This document shows positions 7,795 through 14,528 of a stretch of 15,092 nucleotides of DNA, in pieces. The notes beneath the pieces were generated by a model, which saw nothing but the letters and a program-made list of their open reading frames with translations, was not told the origin of the DNA and made no database searches. Numbering within the stretch: position 1 is the first letter of the stretch; each line of letters begins with the position of its first letter. Both the position numbers and the translations under genes were made by a program. This DNA comes from Desulfobacterales bacterium (GTDB lineage: Bacteria; Desulfobacterota; Desulfobacteria; Desulfobacterales; UBA2174_A). The stretch covers positions 1 through 15,092 of the forward strand of contig JALOPD010000071.1 in NCBI GenBank assembly GCA_025454075.1, written 5' to 3'.

Positions 7795-9881
7795 CGATAA
7801 CTCACCGGCGAATCGGCCGTTTCCCATGAGCCCTTGTCACGGTTCTGGCCGTCGCGAAAGATGAGATAGCTGAATCGGCCGTAATGGGGGATCTTGGCGG
7901 CGACGCTTGCCGCGTCCGGGGAGCCCATCGGCAGCCAAACGGACAAGACGCGGCCGGGGTCGTAAGGGTTGGCGAAAACGCCGAAAAACATGTCGCCGGC
8001 CTCGGGGCCCTGCGCCCCCGCAAGGGAAAACCCCTCTTTTTGCAGGTGCAGGGAGGCCGGCATCGTTCTCAGCCATTCGGCCGTGCGGGGATAGCCCACC
8101 AGGATGACGTCCTTCCCCATGAAGCGTCCGGCGTCCGCCTGGGCTTCCGCCACGATGTCGTATTTCCTGAGGCCGAGAGAGCCGGCCAGGCTCTCCGCCA
8201 ACTGCCGCCCGCCGGCGGATGCGGCGTCGCAGAGAACCAGCAGGGTGGATGGGGAGCTTTTCAAGGCGTTGACCGTCGGCGGGATCTCCGACGGATCGAG
8301 CCGGCGCAGCATGTGGTAGTCCGGGTCGACGACGATCTGCGTCGGCTCCGAAGCTGCGGCGACATCGAAGGGCGCGGCTTCCCCCGCGATCGCGACGCGT
8401 CGGGAAACGGGCCGGCCGTCGCCAGCTGCAGCGAGCTCGAATTCGGCCTGGAAAAACGGCTTCGCCTGGGCCAGGCGTCCCGTGACCTTCCATCCGTCGG
8501 GCTCCCGGCTGCGCCGGACATCCGCGAGGTGGATGCGCGGCGCCCCCTTGCGGTCGACCCACTGGTCGAAGAAAGCCTCGAGCGGGATGCGGGATCTCCT
8601 CTCAAACGCGCGGCGCAGGTCGTCCCAAGCGGTCGGCTGGAAGAGCCGCTCGCGGTAGAGGTCGCGCAGCGCTCCCCAGAAGGCCTCGTCCCCGACCGCT
8701 TTGCGAAGCATGTGGAAGACCATCATCCCCTTGTCGTAGCCGACGGCCTTGGTCGCCGGGTCCACGCGGCCGATGAAGCGCGCGAGGGGAAAATCCTTTG
8801 CCGGCGGCACGAGCGTGCTGAAGTTGCGCAGGGCCTGGAGCCGGTAGTCCCGGGCGGCCGCCGCCGACTCCCGCTCCTTGTAGAGATAATCCGCCACGTA
8901 GGTGGTGAGGCCCTCGCTCCAATTCCCGCGTTCGTAGTCGACAAAGACGCCGTTTCCCCACCAGCAGTGGGCGATCTCGTGCCCGAGACTGGTGTCCAGG
9001 ATGAAGGGCAGCCGGAGGATGGTGCTTCCCAGAAGGGTGTAGGAGGGGAAACCGTAGCCGGTGGGGAAGAAGTTTTCCACCACCGCGAACTTCGGAAACG
9101 GGTAAGGACCGAACAGCTCGGAGTAGAGTTCCAAATAGGCTGCGACCGCATCGAGATAGGCGGCGGAGAGGTCCTGGTTGCGGGGCAGGAAATAGGTGGC
9201 GGCGACAACGTCTCCGGCCTTTTTTTCCCGCACCCCATATGCCGCCGCGGAAAGGGCCAGTCCCCGCAGCGGGTTGTCGATCCGCCATTCCGAATAGGTG
9301 GCCCCGTCCCGCGTGGTGTGGCCGAGGCCCAGGCCGGATGTCACGGCCAGAACCCCCTCGGGCGCTTTCACCCGCAACAGGGGGAAGGTGTCGCGGCCGT
9401 CGATCAGGTCCGGGTACCAGCAGGCCCCGGCCAACAGAAACGTGCCGGTCGGCGTTATGGAGGCGGTCACGCCGAAGCCGGGGTTGTCGGTGTTCAGCGG
9501 CGCCGTCGGCACCGGGTCGTTGAAAACCGCCTCATAGGCGATCACGACTTCAACGGTTCGGCGGCGTTCATCGGGCTCCAACGGGACCTCAAGCTCCGAG
9601 TTCGTGAACCTGAATGTTCGCGGATGGCCCGCCACCTCGACCCGCAGCTGGGCGACCCGCTCGGACAGCGCGAACACGAGCTTGTGGCGGTCGTCGACGC
9701 GGATCTGCATCGCATCGCGCCCCGCGAGCATGTGGGCGCGAGGGATCAATTCGATTTCGAGGCGGTGCTCGACCTCCAGCGCGGCGGCCGTCGCCCCTTC
9801 TGGAGCCGCGGCTGCCAGCATGAGACCGAAAACCAATGCCCGAAACGCGAGGCGCCTGTTGATTTTCCCCATCACACGCAT
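7785..9881 (-). CDS. Exported M1-like (gluzincin) metallopeptidase with an extra C-terminal domain
   Basis: Zinc metallopeptidase related to M1 aminopeptidases. Numbering from the 9881 start (698 residues): signal peptide about 1-33, beta-rich N-terminal domain, zinc site HEIAH at 301-305 with the third ligand E323 in NWSEG, and the proposed catalytic Tyr in VGYDKG at 382. Two departures from textbook M1 are visible. The spacing is HEXXH-X17-E, not X18. The exopeptidase motif GAMEN appears as AVVEN (E269), without its glycine. The last 230 residues lack an M1 ERAP1_C-type helical domain. They hold an alternating strand-helix segment (STLLVLCDAASAGGRQLAES) and end in strands. The frame is open to 9983, but the best promoter lies inside that extension and the signal peptide fits 9881 or 9872. 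It is probably periplasmic; its specificity is unknown. First gene of a coupled four-gene run. Confidence 0.9.
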   Translation of the reverse strand: MRVMGKINRRLAFRALVFGLMLAAAAPEGATAAALEVEHRLEIELIPRAHMLAGRDAMQIRVDDRHKLVFALSERVAQLRVEVAGHPRTFRFTNSELEVPLEPDERRRTVEVVIAYEAVFNDPVPTAPLNTDNPGFGVTASITPTGTFLLAGACWYPDLIDGRDTFPLLRVKAPEGVLAVTSGLGLGHTTRDGATYSEWRIDNPLRGLALSAAAYGVREKKAGDVVAATYFLPRNQDLSAAYLDAVAAYLELYSELFGPYPFPKFAVVENFFPTGYGFPSYTLLGSTILRLPFILDTSLGHEIAHCWWGNGVFVDYERGNWSEGLTTYVADYLYKERESAAAARDYRLQALRNFSTLVPPAKDFPLARFIGRVDPATKAVGYDKGMMVFHMLRKAVGDEAFWGALRDLYRERLFQPTAWDDLRRAFERRSRIPLEAFFDQWVDRKGAPRIHLADVRRSREPDGWKVTGRLAQAKPFFQAEFELAAAGDGRPVSRRVAIAGEAAPFDVAAASEPTQIVVDPDYHMLRRLDPSEIPPTVNALKSSPSTLLVLCDAASAGGRQLAESLAGSLGLRKYDIVAEAQADAGRFMGKDVILVGYPRTAEWLRTMPASLHLQKEGFSLAGAQGPEAGDMFFGVFANPYDPGRVLSVWLPMGSPDAASVAAKIPHYGRFSYLIFRDGQNRDKGSWETADSPVSYRWK
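7801..7806 (-). promoter_or_regulatory. Ribosome binding site deciding the ChaN-like start
   Basis: GGTGAG on the minus strand, inside the last codons of the peptidase gene, 6 nt before the ATG at 7794 and 12 nt before the ATG at 7788. The spacing favours 7794. Confidence 0.55.
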
Positions 9882-9927
9882 ATGAAGTCGTTTGACCTGT
9901 TGGGCGGTGGAGTTCTCAAAGTCCTTA

Positions 9928-9955
9928 AAATTAAGTAGCACATCTTGCTTGTCAA
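9928..9955 (-). promoter_or_regulatory. Candidate sigma-70 promoter of the M1-like peptidase operon
   Basis: On the minus strand a perfect TTGACA (9955-9950) is followed after 16 nt by TAATTT (9933-9928, 3 of 6). The start of transcription would be near 9921, about 40 nt before the ATG at 9881. This would put the far-upstream ATG at 9983 outside the transcript, supporting the shorter protein. Confidence 0.45.
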
Positions 9956-9960
9956 AAACA

Positions 9961-9993
9961 GGCCTGAGCGAAGCGGGCTCCAAACCTCAGGCC
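9961..9993. repeat. Inverted repeat between divergent promoters
   Basis: GGCCTGAG (9961-9968) pairs perfectly with CTCAGGCC (9986-9993) across a 17-nt centre. It lies just upstream of the -35 boxes of both divergent genes, a place where an operator could sit. No T run follows on either strand that would make it a terminator. Confidence 0.4.
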
Positions 9994-10011
9994 CCGGCCG
10001 AGGGCTTGTTC

Positions 10012-10040
10012 TTTACCTTTCAAAGGTCTTGAGCTATAAA
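10012..10040 (+). promoter_or_regulatory. Candidate sigma-70 promoter of the SPOR gene
   Basis: TTTACC (10012-10017, 4 of 6) and TATAAA (10035-10040, 5 of 6) are spaced by 17 nt. Transcription would begin near 10047, leaving a leader of about 68 nt before the ATG at 10115. Confidence 0.45.
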
Positions 10041-10114
10041 TTATGGACAAGATACGGTTTCGTGCTACCCCGCCCAACCCCATTGACAGGATGTTGAAAA
10101 GAAGGTGCTGAGAG

Positions 10115-11149
10115 ATGGCGTCGTCGCCGCGTAAGAACAGGCTTTACCTGGTCGCAGGGCTGATGGTTTTCCTGGTTCTCGGTCTGCTCTGGCACGCCGG
10201 AATGATCATGCAGAGCACGCGCAGCGCCCGCCGGGCGGACGCGAAGACCCCGGCCTTGCAGCCGCACCCGGCCGTCGTTACCAAGAAGATCTCGGGATCC
10301 GTGACAGGCGAAGCCCATGCCGCCGAGAGTCAACCGCCCGCGGTCGTCATCAAGAAACTGCCCCCGATGCCGCCGCCGGCCCCAAAAGCCGAACCGCCGC
10401 CGGCCGCGCCGGCGCCCGAGCCGTTGACCGTTGTTCAGGAAACACCCAAGGAGCCCGCGGCGCCAGAGACGGCACCGGCGGTTGCGGCGGCTGCTCCAGC
10501 GCCGGAGGCCCCAAGAGGGATGCAGGAAAAACCGATCGAAGCCAAGCCCGTCGAGCCATCGACGGCTGTAACCGCGCCCCCGGCCGCCGCGGCGACACCT
10601 GCGCCGACTGTTCCACCGGCGCCCTCCGCGGCCCGGGTCGTGCCCGTCCCTCCGAAGAAACCCGAACCGATGAAAGTCGAGGCCAAGGCACTAAAAAGCG
10701 AGCGCGGCGCCTACCCGTTTTCTCTTCTGCTTTCAAGCAACCGCGGCCGCGAGAGTGCGCTGTCGACCCTGCCCGGTTATCGGCGCAAGGGGTTTGCACC
10801 CTACCTCGTCCACACGGATCTGGGCGAGAAGGGCAAGTGGTGGCGGACCCTCTTTGGTCATTACCGCAGCCTGGAGGACGCTCTCCAGGCCCAAAAATCC
10901 CTGAACATTGAAAATGCGGTGGCGGTCAAGACCCCCTATGCCAACCTCATCGGCGACTATCCCTCGGCAAACGAAGCGGATGAGACCGCCATGCGGTTGA
11001 CCCAGAAGGGCCTGTTCCCCTACGTGGTGAAAGGTGCGGGCGGCACCGCTCAGCTGCTGGTCGGCGCCTTCCCCACTCGGGAGGCGGCCGAACAGCAGCA
11101 GCGCGAGCTGGAGGGGCAGGGCATCGCGGCGCGCACCATCCGCCGTTGA
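10115..11149 (+). CDS. Membrane-anchored SPOR-domain protein with tandem SPOR-like modules
   Basis: The 344-residue product has a short basic cytoplasmic N-terminus, one membrane helix (about 10-27), a long Pro/Ala-rich linker (about 75-190, rich in PP and AP) and a C-terminal region with two SPOR-like units. SPOR domains bind denuded glycan strands of septal peptidoglycan, so a role in division or wall remodelling in the periplasm is likely. The first unit (about 199-270) contains YPFSLLLSSNRG and WWRTLFGHYRSLEDA. The second (about 275-344) contains LFPYVVKG and AQLLVGAFPTREAAEQ. The pattern of a linker reaching to the wall is as in FtsN and DedD. The start has AGAAGG 9 nt upstream. The next gene on the strand, 258 bp on, is also a membrane-anchored protein. 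Confidence 0.87.
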   Translation: MASSPRKNRLYLVAGLMVFLVLGLLWHAGMIMQSTRSARRADAKTPALQPHPAVVTKKISGSVTGEAHAAESQPPAVVIKKLPPMPPPAPKAEPPPAAPAPEPLTVVQETPKEPAAPETAPAVAAAAPAPEAPRGMQEKPIEAKPVEPSTAVTAPPAAAATPAPTVPPAPSAARVVPVPPKKPEPMKVEAKALKSERGAYPFSLLLSSNRGRESALSTLPGYRRKGFAPYLVHTDLGEKGKWWRTLFGHYRSLEDALQAQKSLNIENAVAVKTPYANLIGDYPSANEADETAMRLTQKGLFPYVVKGAGGTAQLLVGAFPTREAAEQQQRELEGQGIAARTIRR

Positions 11150-11155
11150 CAAAGC

Positions 11156-11273
11156 GGCTTCGTCGGAGAGCCAATCTCGGCGTTGCGCTTCATCCCGCGC
11201 TCACTGCGGCGTACCGGCGTACGCCTCGTTCGGCGGGAATCGCGCGCCTTGATCTTGGCTCTCGGACGAAGCC
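11156..11273. repeat. Palindromic intergenic element, copy 1
   Basis: A 118-bp element beginning 7 bp after the SPOR stop. The outer arms, GGCTTCGTCGGAGAGCCAA at 11156-11174 and its complement at 11255-11273, match at 18 of 19 positions. The centre holds GGCGTAC-CGGC-GTACGCC (11208-11225), a 7-bp stem with a 4-nt loop. Blocks 11177-11199 (23 nt) and 11204-11228 (25 nt) are identical to copy 2 in inverted orientation. The right arm is followed shortly by a run of five or more T (11278-11283), so it could end transcription. There is no coding potential; it looks like a REP- or MITE-like dispersed palindrome. Confidence 0.8.
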
Positions 11274-11325
11274 ACCCGTTTTTCGTAGGACCTAATTTTT
11301 GAGCCCTGCCACCCTCCATGTCCTG

Positions 11326-11353
11326 TTGACTGCACTTTAAAACCTATTACTTT
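11326..11353 (+). promoter_or_regulatory. Weak candidate promoter of the TPR gene
   Basis: TTGACT (11326-11331, 5 of 6) is followed after 16 nt by TACTTT (11348-11353, 3 of 6), in the AT-rich part of the gap after copy 1 of the palindromic element. Transcription would start about 48 nt before the ATG. Confidence 0.25.
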
Positions 11354-11407
11354 TGAGCGGCAATCCGGCTTTATTCAAAAATCTTTCCAACAGAAAGCGA
11401 ATCAAAA

Positions 11408-12025
11408 ATGGCCAAGCCTGCACAAACGGACATGAAGAGCTACATGCGCAAGGAAACCGCGCTGCTGGTCGCCCTGGTGGCGCTGGCGGTGGGTTTCTTC
11501 GGCGGGGTGTTTTTCGGCGTGTACAAGTCGGGGCCGAGCCCCAAAGGGATGCCGGCCGGCGGTCCTTCGGCGCCAAAAGAGCTGCAGGATCAAATCGCGG
11601 CCCTGGAAAAAGAGACTGCGCAGAACCCCTCGAACGTGGCGGCGTGGGTCGAGCTCGGCAACGCTTACTTCGACAGCGACCAGTACAAGAAGTCGATCCA
11701 GGCCTACAGCAAAGCCCTGGAGCTCAAACCGGACAACGCCGATGTCTGGACGGACATGGGAGTCATGTACCGCAAGGACGGGCGCTCCGAGGAGGCGATC
11801 AAGGCCTTCGACCAGGCCATCGCCGTGAACCCCAAGCACGAGGTGTCCCGGCTCAACAAGGGAATCGTCCTCTTCCATGACCTGCAGGACGCCGCGGGCG
11901 CCATCCGCGCATGGGAAGGGCTGCTGGAGATCAACCCCGTGGCCATGGCGCCCGGCGGGATGTCGGTCGACCAGATGCTGCAGGGATTGAAAAAGCAGGC
12001 CGCCCACCCGCCCGAGAAAAAGTGA
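11408..12025 (+). CDS. Membrane-anchored TPR protein
   Basis: The 205 residues comprise a short basic N-terminus, a membrane helix at about 17-38 rich in Gly and Ala, a linker, a short coiled-coil-like segment (LQDQIAALEKETAQN, 59-73), then TPR motifs at 76-109 and 110-143 and a weaker third at 144-176. The last unit contains LNKGIVLFHDLQDAAGAIRAWE. The TPR part should face the periplasm and act as a protein-binding platform. The layout resembles the TPR part of cytochrome c assembly proteins of the CcmH/NrfG type, and I recall similar small anchored TPR proteins in deltaproteobacteria, but no ccm genes are nearby. The ribosome binding site is weak (GAAAG about 12 nt upstream). The gene is bracketed by two inverted copies of the palindromic element. 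Confidence 0.88.
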   Translation: MAKPAQTDMKSYMRKETALLVALVALAVGFFGGVFFGVYKSGPSPKGMPAGGPSAPKELQDQIAALEKETAQNPSNVAAWVELGNAYFDSDQYKKSIQAYSKALELKPDNADVWTDMGVMYRKDGRSEEAIKAFDQAIAVNPKHEVSRLNKGIVLFHDLQDAAGAIRAWEGLLEINPVAMAPGGMSVDQMLQGLKKQAAHPPEKK

Positions 12026-12065
12026 AGCTCGGAGGGCGTTGAGCCCCTCATCCCAATCCCCATTG

Positions 12066-12190
12066 AACGGCTTCGTAGAAAGTCCCGAATTCAAGGCGCG
12101 TGAGTCCCGCGATGCGAGGCGTACGCCGGTACGCCGCAGCAGCCGCGGGATGAAGCGCAACGCCGAAGTCGGGCTTTATGCGGAGCCGTT
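12066..12190. repeat. Palindromic intergenic element, copy 2 (inverted)
   Basis: A 125-bp element in opposite orientation to copy 1, between the convergent TPR and hslO genes. Blocks 12115-12139 and 12144-12166 are the exact reverse complements of blocks in copy 1. The outer arms (GGCTTCGTAGAAAGTCCCGA at 12069-12088 and TCGGGCTTTATGCGGAGCC at 12169-12187) differ from those of copy 1 but still pair with each other, mostly through Watson-Crick and G-T pairs. The right end runs into the hslO stop codon (12191-12189). Its place between convergent genes suits a bidirectional terminator. Confidence 0.78.
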
Positions 12191-13130
12191 AGTTGTTCGG
12201 GTAGCGGCTGCCGCAAATCCCTTCCATTTCCTCCCGGGAAAACTCATAGGGCGTGCTGCAGTTGTGGCAGCGCATCTCGACGGGGAAGGGTCCGTTGTCG
12301 CGCAGGTCCCTGAGGTCGTCGATCGGCAGCATGGCGAGCAGGCGCTGCAGTCGCTCACGGCTGCAGTGGCACATGAACTCCACCCGTCGGTCGGACAAAA
12401 ATTTGGGGGAGTAGGCTGCAAATGCCTCCGCCGCCACCCTTTCAGGCGTCCGCTCGCCTGCGAACACCTGCCCCAGCGAGGGGAAGTGGAGGACGAGGGT
12501 TTCCAAATCGGCCGTGAGGCGGTCCTCCGCCCGGGGCAAGGCCTGCAGAAAAAGACCGCCGGCCCCCTTCACCTCCCCCCCCTTGTCGAACTGGATGCTC
12601 AGGTTAAAGGCCGTGTGGACCTGCTCCGACGTCAGGTAGTAATGCGCCAAGTCCTGGGCGATGTTGCCGTACCGCAGCTCCACCTGGCCGGTGAACGGCT
12701 GCTTGGCGTCCTGGAGGGTTCGCGTGACCGAGAGAAGCCCGGCCCCGAAGAAACGGGCAAGGTCGAAGTCCTCCAGCGGAGCGGCCACCGGGATGGGGAC
12801 CCGTTTGAGATACCCCCGCACTTCACCGAAGGCGTTCGCCTCAACGCTGAGCCCCTTGATCGGTCCCGAGCAGTTGATCTGCATCGCCACCCGGTCGCTG
12901 CCCTTCAGGCCGGCCGCCATCAGGGCGATGCCCAGATAGGCGCGGCCCAGAACCAGCGTCTCCAGGACTCCCAGCCCGTGGTTGGCCCGCATTTCGTTCA
13001 CCATGCGGGTGCCGTTCAGGATGGCGCCGCGCACCTGGTCCCCGCCCAGCAGGAAGACGGTGATCCGATCCCGCGCGCTGGCGCGGTACTGCTCCTTCAG
13101 CGTATTCCCGTACCGTTTCTGTTTTATCAT
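12189..13130 (-). CDS. hslO: Hsp33 redox-regulated chaperone
   Basis: A holdase chaperone of the cytoplasm, switched on when oxidants release zinc and form disulfides. The 313 residues from the ATG at 13130 match the usual length (about 290-300). The C-terminal redox switch is complete: CHC at 254-256 and CHNC at 288-291 give four zinc-binding cysteines. The N-terminal domain carries the expected VRGAILNGT and GKLSG-like segments (GLKGSDRVAMQINCSGPIKG region). The frame is open further upstream to 13277, but those residues lie in the asnS coding region and do not fit the family. The start overlaps the asnS stop as TGATG, so translation probably depends on ribosomes finishing asnS. The stop lies at the edge of palindromic element copy 2. 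Confidence 0.95.
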   Translation of the reverse strand: MIKQKRYGNTLKEQYRASARDRITVFLLGGDQVRGAILNGTRMVNEMRANHGLGVLETLVLGRAYLGIALMAAGLKGSDRVAMQINCSGPIKGLSVEANAFGEVRGYLKRVPIPVAAPLEDFDLARFFGAGLLSVTRTLQDAKQPFTGQVELRYGNIAQDLAHYYLTSEQVHTAFNLSIQFDKGGEVKGAGGLFLQALPRAEDRLTADLETLVLHFPSLGQVFAGERTPERVAAEAFAAYSPKFLSDRRVEFMCHCSRERLQRLLAMLPIDDLRDLRDNGPFPVEMRCHNCSTPYEFSREEMEGICGSRYPNN

Positions 13131-14515
13131 CAGAATTCCAGATGCTTCGGGGTGCGGGGGAACGGGATCACGTCCCGGATGTTGGTCACGCCGGTCAGCA
13201 TCATGAGAAAGCGTTCGAAGCCCAAACCGAAGCCCGCATGGGGCACCGAGCCGAAACGACGGATGTCGAGATACCACCAGTAGGCCTCGAGCGTCATGCC
13301 GTTTTCCAGGATGCGGCGCTCGAGCGTTGCGCAGCGCTCCTCGCGCTGGCTGCCGCCGACGAGCTCCCCCACCCGTGGCACCAGCAGGTCCATGGCGGCC
13401 ACGGTCCTCCCGTCGTCGTTCAACCGCATGTAGAACGCCTTGATCTCCCTAGGGTAGTTGTAAACGATGACGGGTTTTTTGAAGTGGTCTTCGCAGAGAA
13501 AGCGCTCGTGCTCGGTTTGAAGGTCCACCCCGAAGTCGACCGGGAACTCGAAGGTGCGCCCCGAGGCCTTCAGAATGTCGACGGCATCGGCATAGGGCAG
13601 GCGCACGTAGGGCTCGGCGACGATGGTCTCCAGGCTCGCCATCAGGTGCTTGTCCACGAATTTGGCGAACAGCTCGATGTCGTCGCGGCAGTTCTCCAGC
13701 ACGTGGGTGGTCATGGCCTTCACGAGGTCCTCGGCGAGGTCCATGTTGTCGTCGATGTCGGCGAAGGCCATCTCGGGTTCGATCATCCAGAACTCGGCGG
13801 CGTGGCGCGGGGTGTTGGAGTTCTCCGCCCGGAAAGTGGGACCGAAGGTGTAGACATTGCCCAGGGCGCACGCGAACAGCTCGGCTTCGAGCTGCCCGGA
13901 GACCGTCAGGCTCGCCTCTTTCCCGAAGAAATCCGAGGCAAACGGGCTGTCGCCTTCGGTCGGTGGGGGCGGGCAGAGCGGCAGGGTGGTTACCCGGAAC
14001 ATCTCGCCGGCGCCCTCGCAGTCGGATCCCGTGAGGATGGGGCTGTGGAGGTAGTAGAACCCTCTCTCCCGGAAGAAGCGGTGGACGGCGAAAGCGCTTT
14101 CGGACCGGATGCGGAACAGGGCGCCGTACTTGTTGGTGCGCGGCCGCAGGTGGGCGATAGTTCTCAGGAACTCGTCGGTGTGCCGCTTTTTCTGAAGGGG
14201 GAAAGTCTCCGGGTCGGCGCCGCCGAGCAGCCGCAGGCGGTCGGCCCTGACCTCCCACTTCTGCCCGGCGCCGGGCGATTCCACCAGGGCCCCCTCGATG
14301 TCCACGGCGGCGCCGGTGGACACGTCCTTGAGCTGGCGGAAGGCCGGGGCCGCCTCGTCCACGATCACCTGCAGGTTCTTGAGGCAGGAACCGTCGTTGA
14401 CTTCGAGAAACGAGAACCCCTTGGCATCGCGGCGGGTGCGCACCCATCCGCTGACCCGGATGGGGTCGGCCGCGGCCTCGCTGTTCAGCAGGTTCTTGAT
14501 CAGGATTCGTTTCAT
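13130..14515 (-). CDS. asnS: Asparaginyl-tRNA synthetase
   Basis: Charges tRNA-Asn with asparagine using ATP. The 461 residues show an N-terminal OB-fold anticodon-binding domain (about 18-100, with VSGWVRTRRD and GFSFLEVNDGS) and a class II catalytic core. Motif 2 is FRAENSNTPRH (228-238), followed by AEFWMIEPEMAF. Motif 3 is GFGLGFERFL (428-437), preceded by YLDIRRFGSVPHA. The pattern is AsnRS rather than AspRS: TVSGQLEAELFA and the AENSNTPRH signature. The start has a GGGGAAAA site upstream. It begins 13 nt after the asparaginase stop and overlaps hslO at its end, so three genes share one transcript. Possession of AsnRS means Asn-tRNA need not come from the transamidation route. Confidence 0.97.
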   Translation of the reverse strand: MKRILIKNLLNSEAAADPIRVSGWVRTRRDAKGFSFLEVNDGSCLKNLQVIVDEAAPAFRQLKDVSTGAAVDIEGALVESPGAGQKWEVRADRLRLLGGADPETFPLQKKRHTDEFLRTIAHLRPRTNKYGALFRIRSESAFAVHRFFRERGFYYLHSPILTGSDCEGAGEMFRVTTLPLCPPPPTEGDSPFASDFFGKEASLTVSGQLEAELFACALGNVYTFGPTFRAENSNTPRHAAEFWMIEPEMAFADIDDNMDLAEDLVKAMTTHVLENCRDDIELFAKFVDKHLMASLETIVAEPYVRLPYADAVDILKASGRTFEFPVDFGVDLQTEHERFLCEDHFKKPVIVYNYPREIKAFYMRLNDDGRTVAAMDLLVPRVGELVGGSQREERCATLERRILENGMTLEAYWWYLDIRRFGSVPHAGFGLGFERFLMMLTGVTNIRDVIPFPRTPKHLEF

Positions 14516-14528
14516 GGCTTTTTCCCCG

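Noticed and set aside
7884..9938. 684-residue open frame on the plus strand opposite the M1-like peptidase
   Set aside because: Antisense shadow in GC-rich DNA. It has no recognisable motif, while the minus strand encodes a signal peptide, HEXXH and other peptidase marks.
9882..9983. Longer start for the M1-like peptidase at 9983
   Set aside because: It would put 34 charged residues ahead of the signal peptide, and the best -35/-10 pair lies within the extension.
13131..13277. Longer start for hslO at 13277
   Set aside because: Residues are out-of-frame asnS sequence and do not match Hsp33; the ATG at 13130 gives the family N-terminus.
12039..13283. 414-residue open frame on the plus strand opposite hslO
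   Set aside because: Runs through the palindromic element and antisense to Hsp33; a shadow frame.
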